A DNA stretch of 5,676 nt from Phycisphaerales bacterium (GTDB lineage: Bacteria > Planctomycetota > Phycisphaerae > Tepidisphaerales > Tepidisphaeraceae), in the NCBI GenBank assembly GCA_003153655.1, contig PMAK01000052.1:9545-15220 (forward strand), written 5' to 3'. The position numbers and the translations under genes are program-made. A model generated the notes under the pieces. It saw only the letters and a program-made list of their open reading frames with translations, did no database searches and was not told the origin of the DNA. Positions 1-4,781 of this stretch are shown one piece after another (the stretch's first letter is position 1; the number at the start of each line of letters is the position of its first letter).

Positions 1-167
1 TTCTCGATCACGCCAGCCCAGAACACGGCGCAGGAAGCAAGATCGGCTTCGACGCAACAGCGAAATGGCCCGGCGAGGGGAAAGTACGGCCCTGGCCGAA
101 GGAATTAGATATGGATCAATCGACAAAGGAGTTGGTTGCACGGCGGTGGAAGGAATACGGGCTTTGA
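1..167 (+). CDS. ubiD: UbiD-family decarboxylase, C-terminal fragment (5' end outside window)
   Basis: Reading from base 3, 54 codons stay open until the TGA at 165-167. The peptide begins LDHASPEHGAGSKIGFDATA, followed by KWPGEG, RPWP and a final helix ending RRWKEYGL. A 'DHA.P..G.GSK.GIDAT.KWP.EG..RPWP' block just before the C-terminus is characteristic of UbiD-family decarboxylases. These use prenylated FMN made by UbiX to decarboxylate aromatic or unsaturated acids in ubiquinone or menaquinone synthesis or in aromatic breakdown. The fold, metal site and catalytic Glu-Arg-Glu lie upstream, outside the window, so the substrate cannot be told; UbiD proper and the futalosine-pathway decarboxylase are both possible. 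The frame has no in-frame stop and the tail length is normal, so the 3' end looks intact. The zinc-ribbon gene follows 21 nt later on the same strand. Confidence 0.85.
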   Translation, partial: LDHASPEHGAGSKIGFDATAKWPGEGKVRPWPKELDMDQSTKELVARRWKEYGL

Positions 168-172
168 TGTCC

Positions 173-177
173 GGAGG
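173..177 (+). promoter_or_regulatory. Shine-Dalgarno of the zinc-ribbon gene
   Basis: A perfect GGAGG lies between the ubiD stop (165-167) and the ATG at 189, with an 11-nt spacer, slightly long. It is the best ribosome-binding site seen in the window. It supports the ATG at 189 as the start and cotranscription with ubiD rather than a separate promoter in the 21-nt gap. Confidence 0.6.
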
Positions 178-188
178 ACTGGCCACGC

Positions 189-908
189 ATGTCAATCGAG
201 GTCTTCTGCGAATGTGGCAAACGATTCACCGTCGGCGATCAATACGCCGGCAAGCGGGGACGTTGCAAAGCCTGCGGAAAAACAGTGACGGTTCCGGCTG
301 TTCAAACGCCGACGTATCCCCACGATCTCGCGGATGACCCAATCCCCGAGGCAAAGGTCGCTGTCAAGACGGAAACGGCAAACACGAGAGGGCCCGCGTT
401 GCCTGCTTATCCATCCTTTCATCGGCCAAATCGCGGCGCAACGGATAAGGCGGCAACCGCAAAGATCCATGTAAATCCCAAGATTGTTCTGCTTGCGATC
501 CTGGCGATCGGCATACCCACCGGAATTTTCCTGGTCGAACAAGGGCCGGTGAAGGCCAGGAATGAATTGGAGAAGATCGAGCCCACCGCCGAGGGAAACA
601 TCACATCGCAGCTCACTCGCGCCATTCAACACGTGTACGCGGGCTTCGTGTTCGGCGGTGACGACAATGGCATTTCGCGCCACAAGGCGCTGAATGTTGT
701 GTTTGAAGATCCTGTGATCATGACTCACCTGCCGGAATCTTTGCAAATTCAGGGCCGCACAACCGAGGGAAACTATAAGGGTCAATTTCACCCGCAGACG
801 ATGCGATTTGAGGCGAATGTTCCAATCATGGGACGAATCCATCAGGTGGAGGGGAGTCTCTCCGATGAGGATCAATCCCTGAATCTTGACGGCAAGAAGA
901 TCAACTGA
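189..908 (+). CDS. Zinc-ribbon protein with a single transmembrane segment, function unknown
   Basis: This is a 239-aa protein of unknown function. Residues 1-36 form a zinc ribbon with ligands C7, C9, C26 and C29 (CxC, 16 residues, CxxC) and the linker AGKRGRCKACGK. This N-terminal type recurs in many Planctomycetes and Verrucomicrobia proteins. Residues 37-97 are Pro/Ala/Thr-rich and probably disordered. Residues 99-117 (IVLLAILAIGIPTGIFLVE) form one hydrophobic membrane span, so the ribbon is probably cytoplasmic and residues 120-239 outside the membrane. The C-terminal part (about 140-239) looks like a small mixed alpha/beta domain that I do not recognise. A good GGAGG fixes the start. 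It sits between ubiD and a 64-codon ORF whose ATG overlaps its stop (TGATG), which suggests one operon. A role in UbiD function is possible but is not shown by the sequence. Confidence 0.85.
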   Translation: MSIEVFCECGKRFTVGDQYAGKRGRCKACGKTVTVPAVQTPTYPHDLADDPIPEAKVAVKTETANTRGPALPAYPSFHRPNRGATDKAATAKIHVNPKIVLLAILAIGIPTGIFLVEQGPVKARNELEKIEPTAEGNITSQLTRAIQHVYAGFVFGGDDNGISRHKALNVVFEDPVIMTHLPESLQIQGRTTEGNYKGQFHPQTMRFEANVPIMGRIHQVEGSLSDEDQSLNLDGKKIN

Positions 909-1102
909 TGATTCGTATCCGCGAAATTCTCGATCCCGATCTCCGTTGCCGCATTGTCGAAGCGCTGGCGGATCGCCGCGGATGTTCTGCAGCTTCGATT
1001 CCCGATTGGTTCGAATTAGATGATGCGGACTTCGTCGATTTGCTCAATGATTTGAAGGAGAGGGAAGAGACAAGCGACCCGGATGACGATCCGCGAATGT
1101 GA
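908..1102 (+). CDS. Small acidic hypothetical protein (64 aa)
   Basis: The ATG at 908 shares its A with the TGA stop of the zinc-ribbon gene (906-908), an arrangement typical of translation re-initiation. The product has 64 residues, mostly predicted helix. A basic/hydrophobic start (MIRIREIL) is followed by a helix around residues 11-24, a stretch with SIPDWF (30-35), a helix around 38-51 (DDADFVDLLNDLKE) and a strongly acidic tail (EREETSDPDDDP). The helix spacing could fit a small winged-helix or protein-interaction module, but I recognise no family. The Shine-Dalgarno is weak (AAGAAG about 8 nt upstream), in line with coupling. The stop lies 10 nt from the stop of the convergent dat gene. 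I consider it real because of the overlap and sensible composition, but there is no homology-based support. Confidence 0.6.
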   Translation: MIRIREILDPDLRCRIVEALADRRGCSAASIPDWFELDDADFVDLLNDLKEREETSDPDDDPRM

Positions 1103-1112
1103 ACCAAAACAT

Positions 1113-1961
1113 CTACGCCGTTTCTCGCTGCACTCTTTCGCGCAGTACGGCATTCAGTTTGAGAGTAACAGGGCCACAACGGGATTGGTCGATATTGCGG
1201 TCGTTCCAGCGGGCGACCCAGGAAATTTCGCGCGTGGTGCTGGTGATGAACAATTCATCGGCGTGAAGCATTTCCGCCTCGCGCAACGGGCGTTCCTCTG
1301 CAGTCAATCCAATTTTCGCGGCTAGATCCAGCAGGATCGCACGCGTAATTCCTGGCAAAACCTTTGGGCCGACAGGATGGGTCACCAATCGCTGGCCGAT
1401 CACCGCGAAGATGTTGCTGGCTGAACATTCGGTCACGATCTCGTTTTCAATGAAGACCGCTTCATCAGCACCACCGGCAAGAGCCTGATTCTTGGCTAGC
1501 ACATTGGGCAGGAGGGCGATGGATTTGATCCAGCAACGTTTCCAGCGTTCATCGGGAACGGTGATGAGCTTGACGCCTTCACTGGTCGTGAGATCGGTCA
1601 GCGGTGGAAGAGTTCGCGCATAAAACAGAAGCGTGGCCTTGGTTTGCGAAAATGCGTGGCTCCGCGGAGCGCAGCCGCGCGTCAGTTGGAGGTAAATCAT
1701 TCCGTCGGGAACCGATGCGCGAGCAAGAAATTTTCCGATTTCCGCAGCGAGGGCCGGAATCGCAATTGGTACGGCCAATTGAATTCCCGCAGCGGACTTT
1801 TGCAGGCGTTGTAAATGGAGATCGAGGGCAAACGGCTTGTGGTTATAAAGGCGGATGACCTCATACACGCCGTCGGCGAACTGAAAGCCGCGGTCTTCGA
1901 TTCCGACGCGGGCATCGGCCAAGGGAACGATCTCGCCATTCATCCAGACCAGTTCAGCCAT
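1113..1961 (-). CDS. dat: D-amino acid transaminase (fold-type IV PLP enzyme)
   Basis: The 282-aa protein matches class IV aminotransferases along its whole length. The N-terminal block EDRGFQFADGVYEVIRLY (22-39) is the family signature. K146 in WIKSIALLPNVLAK is the expected PLP-binding lysine. E178 in VTECSASNIF matches the glutamate that contacts the PLP pyridine nitrogen. GITRAIL (204-210) and DELFITSTTREI (235-246) are the other conserved blocks. Y33, R100 and H102 (APRSH) match the Tyr31/Arg98/His100 carboxylate trap of Bacillus D-amino acid transaminase, which favours D-amino acid:2-oxoglutarate transamination (D-Ala/D-Glu supply for peptidoglycan, or D-amino acid breakdown) over branched-chain aminotransferase or aminodeoxychorismate lyase. 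Length is normal. The ATG at 1961 has no Shine-Dalgarno; a TATAAG box lies 9 nt upstream, so the mRNA may be nearly leaderless. It is a single gene, divergent from the oxidoreductase and convergent with the 64-aa ORF. Confidence 0.88.
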   Translation of the reverse strand: MAELVWMNGEIVPLADARVGIEDRGFQFADGVYEVIRLYNHKPFALDLHLQRLQKSAAGIQLAVPIAIPALAAEIGKFLARASVPDGMIYLQLTRGCAPRSHAFSQTKATLLFYARTLPPLTDLTTSEGVKLITVPDERWKRCWIKSIALLPNVLAKNQALAGGADEAVFIENEIVTECSASNIFAVIGQRLVTHPVGPKVLPGITRAILLDLAAKIGLTAEERPLREAEMLHADELFITSTTREISWVARWNDRNIDQSRCGPVTLKLNAVLRERVQRETA

Positions 1962-1970
1962 AAAGCACCG

Positions 1971-1976
1971 CTTATA
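1971..1976 (-). promoter_or_regulatory. Candidate -10 box for dat
   Basis: On the minus strand the hexamer is TATAAG, five of six matches to TATAAT, preceded by a T-run and ending 9 nt before the dat ATG. No good -35 is seen 16-18 nt upstream (the region reads GCCGGA). If it is used, transcription would begin only a few bases before the ATG and give a leaderless or nearly leaderless message, which fits the missing Shine-Dalgarno. An 8-bp palindrome CGTTAACG (1981-1988) lies just upstream and could be an operator, but with one copy this is only a suggestion. Confidence 0.3.
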
Positions 1977-2019
1977 AAAACGTTAACGCGATATCCGGCT
2001 TACCGCAACCCCGATGCAA

Positions 2020-2048
2020 TTGAGTTTTTGCAGTAATGGCTAGAATAT
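2020..2048 (+). promoter_or_regulatory. Candidate promoter of the oxidoreductase gene
   Basis: TTGAGT (2020-2025) resembles a -35 element. The AT-rich TAGAATATAG (2041-2050) offers a -10 as TAGAAT (2041-2046, 15-nt spacer) or GAATAT (2043-2048, 17-nt spacer). Either would place the start of transcription about 15-20 nt before the ATG at 2075. The match is moderate. It is proposed mainly because this is the only intergenic region upstream of the gene. Confidence 0.35.
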
Positions 2049-2074
2049 AGGCCCCTGGCATTTTGCGAGAAACT

Positions 2075-3271
2075 ATGAAAAGACGTTTGCGGGCAGGAAT
2101 TGTCGGATATGGCCGGATGGGCCGGGGCTTTGTCGCTGCCATGCAGCAGAGCGATCTGTGGGAAGTCGCGGCGATCTGCGATATATCGCCCGATGCGCGA
2201 GAACTCGCGGGTAAGTCCGCGCCAGGGACGCAAATCCTGTCGCAGCCAGGTGCGATTTATTCAGATAAATCAATCGATGTGGTGGGACTTTTTACGCTGG
2301 CGGATGCCCGGCCGGGGCAGATATCGCAGGCATTGAGCGCGAAAAAACATGTCATCGCCGAAAAACCGCTCGCGGCGGATGTCGCCACTGAATGGCAACT
2401 CGTGAAGGAAATCGAGGCGAGCGATCGGCTCGTCGCGGTCAATCTGTTTAATCGCAATGCCTGGTATCACAAGGATATTCTGGCATTCATCGCGGAGGGA
2501 GAAATCGGCGAGCTTGCAATCCTCCGCATTTGCCACATGACGCCAGGCCACATGCCCACCGAGGGCCATGAGCCGGAAGGGCCGCCGTTTCACGATTGCG
2601 GCATGCACTATGTGGACGTTGCCCGCTGGTACGCCCACAGCGAATATGAAAAATGGCACGCGCAGGGAATCCGAATGTGGGACTACAAAGATCCGTGGTG
2701 GGTAAATTCCCACGGCCACTTCGCCAACGGCGTTGTTTTCGATATCACGCAGGGATTTGTTTACGGGCATTTGGCCGTTGATAAAACCCATAACTGCTAT
2801 GTCGATGCCATCGGCACAAAGGGAATATGCCGAATGCGGCACAACTTTATCGATGCGACGATTGAGATGCATGGAATCCACGCGACGGTGAAAAAGACAG
2901 GACTCTTCAACGACAAAAAGCTGGATGTCATGGTGGATGTATTTGCGCGATCAGTGGTCGCGGGGAAAAATTTGGGGATGCCATCGGCACGGGACAGTGT
3001 CATTGCCTCAGAGGTCTCGTGGGCAATGCTGAATGATGCGATCGCAAACGGGCCGCCGGTGAAAGGGACCAAGCGGGACATGCAGGAAATTCTGAAACAC
3101 CGGCGAACGCTGAGATCGGGATATGGCTTGCCTTCGCGGCCACAGGGATGTCCGGAGGATGCGATTCCCGCTGGGCAACCGCCAAATGCATGCGGGGAGG
3201 AACTGTGCGGGCTTCAGGAGGCGGAAGCTCGGGCGGCTGCGCGGGAATCATCCGAGCCAAGACGGCCATAG
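2075..3271 (+). CDS. Gfo/Idh/MocA-family NAD(P)-dependent oxidoreductase
   Basis: I chose the ATG at 2075 (398 aa) over an in-frame TTG at 2063, which would add four residues, because the Rossmann strand starts right after it. The dinucleotide-binding loop GIVGYGRMGRG carries G11, G13 and G16. AEKPLA at 95-100 holds the family's EKP motif, with K97 the expected catalytic lysine. FHDCGMHYVDVARW (172-185) supplies D174 and H178, the usual active-site pair at the start of the C-terminal sheet domain. Members oxidise or reduce sugars, inositols and related polyols, or cleave glycosides by transient oxidation. Residues 154-215 contain nine His and five Trp, an unusual substrate region. The substrate is unknown. 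The last 50 or so residues (from about 349) are Pro/Ala/Glu/Arg-rich, look disordered, and overlap the 3' end of the opposing glycosyltransferase gene by 58 bp. Confidence 0.88.
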   Translation: MKRRLRAGIVGYGRMGRGFVAAMQQSDLWEVAAICDISPDARELAGKSAPGTQILSQPGAIYSDKSIDVVGLFTLADARPGQISQALSAKKHVIAEKPLAADVATEWQLVKEIEASDRLVAVNLFNRNAWYHKDILAFIAEGEIGELAILRICHMTPGHMPTEGHEPEGPPFHDCGMHYVDVARWYAHSEYEKWHAQGIRMWDYKDPWWVNSHGHFANGVVFDITQGFVYGHLAVDKTHNCYVDAIGTKGICRMRHNFIDATIEMHGIHATVKKTGLFNDKKLDVMVDVFARSVVAGKNLGMPSARDSVIASEVSWAMLNDAIANGPPVKGTKRDMQEILKHRRTLRSGYGLPSRPQGCPEDAIPAGQPPNACGEELCGLQEAEARAAARESSEPRRP

Positions 3272-4338
3272 AGCTGTTGCCAATTCTCGAGAAACCGCGC
3301 CACGGAAAATTTTTCTCGCGCCTCTGTGCGTACAGCATCGGCGATGCTGCGCTTTAGCGACGAATCGGATTGGAGATCCAGGACGCGTTGGGCCAGCCGG
3401 CGAGGAGTGCTGGTCGGTTCGATCAAAGCGGTCACGTTGTCTTTCAGGAATTCGTCCGTAGCAGGCGTTTTTGCTGCGACAATGGGAAGCCCGGCTGCCA
3501 TACAGATGAATATTGGAAGCATCGGCGCTAATGCCCCGGCGGAAACGATAGCGGCGTTAGCTGCGGGAATGATTTGCTCGAAATCAATCGCTCGCTCAAG
3601 CCGTTGCTCCGCCTGCACCAGGACTTTTTCATGCCGGCCTGATCGCGTAAAGCGGCGCAGAGACTCTATGCATGGCCCACGTCCCCAGATCAACAAACGA
3701 TATCGTTCATCCAGAAAGTGCAGGATTGCCGTGGACCAGATGGAAGAGCGATGGGCCGCCTCACTGGTGGATTCCCCAGGCGCGAGCAAAACCAGGTCGG
3801 ACTCCGCGAAGCCCAGATCAGCACCAAGGTGAGCATCAGGCTCGCATAACCGATCCAGATCAACTCCCGGGGGAATGACCTGGCAATCACCGCCAACCAT
3901 TCCGCGCTCGATAAATGAGTCCCGTAGCGTAGCCGAGGGAAAGACGATTTTGACGCTGCGGCGGCGCAAGACGAAATTGATCCAGGGCAGCCATGAGCGA
4001 TTCACCGGAGACTGCGGGCTAAAGATGATGCGGGAAGCGGACGATGCGGCTGCGGCGATCAGTTCGGCGGGTCCCCACGCATGGACAATGTGCGACTGTG
4101 GCCCGCGTGATGATCGCATTGCGATGATCGCCTGCGGCAGATTGGTGAAATCCCCGCCGGGACCGATGCTCATAGCGGCTTTTGAAACACCGTTGTTCGA
4201 GACTCTCGACAGCAGTTCGACGGAGCGCTCTGTCTGAAAGTCACAACGAGCCGGGTAGAGATGCAAAACGCCAAGCATGGTCGCGGGTAACGGTAACGGA
4301 AACGTTGGAGGGTGCAACGATTGAAAGTGGGCATTCAT
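3214..4338 (-). CDS. GT4-like (GT-B fold) glycosyltransferase with degenerate donor site
   Basis: The 374-aa protein has the two-Rossmann layout of GT-B glycosyltransferases. The N-terminal domain starts at VLHLYPAR (24-31) and includes VHAWGP (85-90) and VFPSATLRDSFIERG (132-146). The linker VIPPGVDLDRL (154-164) is the typical GT4 'IPNGVD' segment. The C-terminal domain includes LLAPGES (184-190), LLIWGRGP (215-222), AAGLPIVAA (281-289), TDEFLKDNVTALIEP (294-308) and the closing helix FLENWQQLYGRLG. The donor-binding residues are abnormal: the GR..K.G element reads GESTSEAA, and both glutamates of the E-x7-E motif appear replaced (L270, I278). It may be inactive, use an atypical donor, or have diverged for another role. 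The ATG at 4338 overlaps the dtd stop (ATGA), which favours this start over M21, although homology seems to begin near M21. It is the last gene of the mtaB-dtd operon. Confidence 0.8.
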   Translation of the reverse strand: MNAHFQSLHPPTFPLPLPATMLGVLHLYPARCDFQTERSVELLSRVSNNGVSKAAMSIGPGGDFTNLPQAIIAMRSSRGPQSHIVHAWGPAELIAAAASSASRIIFSPQSPVNRSWLPWINFVLRRRSVKIVFPSATLRDSFIERGMVGGDCQVIPPGVDLDRLCEPDAHLGADLGFAESDLVLLAPGESTSEAAHRSSIWSTAILHFLDERYRLLIWGRGPCIESLRRFTRSGRHEKVLVQAEQRLERAIDFEQIIPAANAAIVSAGALAPMLPIFICMAAGLPIVAAKTPATDEFLKDNVTALIEPTSTPRRLAQRVLDLQSDSSLKRSIADAVRTEAREKFSVARFLENWQQLYGRLGSDDSRAAARASAS

Positions 4339-4781
4339 CTTTCGCGACTGTCCAGTATGAATGTGACGGGACCGTCGTTTACAAGGGCGACTTGCATGTC
4401 GGCGCCGAACTGGCCGATCTGAACATTCGCCCCCTGCGCCCGGACAGCCGCGACGAGTTGATCGAACTTTTCACGGCCGGCGACTGGATCGGCGGCATCA
4501 GACAGGGACGGCCGGCGGCCTTTGCGGGCATCGGCAGCGACGGTGAAATTACTGACCAGCAGGATTGAACCGCTGATCTCCTTTACGTCACGATCGAAGT
4601 TGCGGTCTCCCCCGGCGAAAATCCGCAGGCTGGCTAGCTTGCGCGCCGTCCAATCCACATCCTCGGATAAGTCAATGGTATGAACCGCGGCCAGGACGAC
4701 CATTCCATGGCCAATCTGGCCAACAATTTGGCCATCAACGGCGACGCTCGCCTGACTCACGCGTTGGATGACACAGATCAT
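4335..4781 (-). CDS. dtd: D-aminoacyl-tRNA deacylase (DTD)
   Basis: A cytoplasmic enzyme that hydrolyses the ester between a D-amino acid (or glycine on the wrong tRNA) and tRNA, recycling the tRNA and protecting protein synthesis. The start MICVIQRVSQASVAVDGQ is typical. SNFTVAAD (77-84) matches the SQFTL..D motif with Asn for the common Gln, and NDGPVTF (135-141) carries the Gly-cisPro motif that enforces chiral proofreading through the backbone. GRRPSLSDAADP (88-99) is the usual surface loop. Length is normal at 148 aa. I use the ATG at 4781 because it overlaps the mtaB stop by 4 nt (ATGA); a TTG at 4790 would add three residues. A GGAG lies 11 nt upstream. The stop overlaps the glycosyltransferase start, again by ATGA. 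Confidence in the family is very high. Confidence 0.95.
   Translation of the reverse strand: MICVIQRVSQASVAVDGQIVGQIGHGMVVLAAVHTIDLSEDVDWTARKLASLRIFAGGDRNFDRDVKEISGSILLVSNFTVAADARKGRRPSLSDAADPVAGREKFDQLVAAVRAQGANVQIGQFGADMQVALVNDGPVTFILDSRER

Larger units (their letters stand above)
1962..2074. other. Divergent intergenic region dat / oxidoreductase
   Basis: These 113 nt are the only non-coding stretch over 25 nt in the window. They are AT-richer than the genes and contain the palindromes CGTTAACG (1981-1988) and GATATC (1990-1995), plus -10-like sequences facing both ways. It must hold the dat and oxidoreductase promoters unless transcription enters from far away. I see no riboswitch, small ORF or RNA gene in it. 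Confidence 0.6.

Noticed and set aside
65..337. Plus-strand open frame of 90 codons across the ubiD end and the zinc-ribbon start
   Set aside because: It overlaps two better-supported frames, has no Shine-Dalgarno, and its product is Arg/Ser/Gly-rich with no motif.
192..875. Minus-strand open frame of 227 codons opposite the zinc-ribbon gene
   Set aside because: It lies wholly antisense to a gene with a clear zinc ribbon, membrane span and Shine-Dalgarno. Its translation shows no recognisable domain and an Arg/His/Cys-rich shadow composition.
2270..2881. Minus-strand open frame of 203 codons opposite the oxidoreductase
   Set aside because: It is a shadow of a confidently assigned Gfo/Idh/MocA gene and has no family motif.
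3296..3322. CGCG...GGAAAATTTTTC...CGCG as a possible terminator hairpin
   Set aside because: The stem is short and AT-rich at its centre, there is no T-run after a GC stem, and it lies inside the glycosyltransferase coding sequence.
3326..3832. Plus-strand open frame of 168 codons opposite the glycosyltransferase
   Set aside because: Arg/Ser-rich antisense frame without motif. The minus-strand frame shows the GT-B layout.
4703..4735. Clustered TTGGCC/TGGCCA copies that look like a short repeat
   Set aside because: They encode the GQIVGQIGHG segment normal for the DTD N-terminal region; chance codon repetition, not a repeat element.
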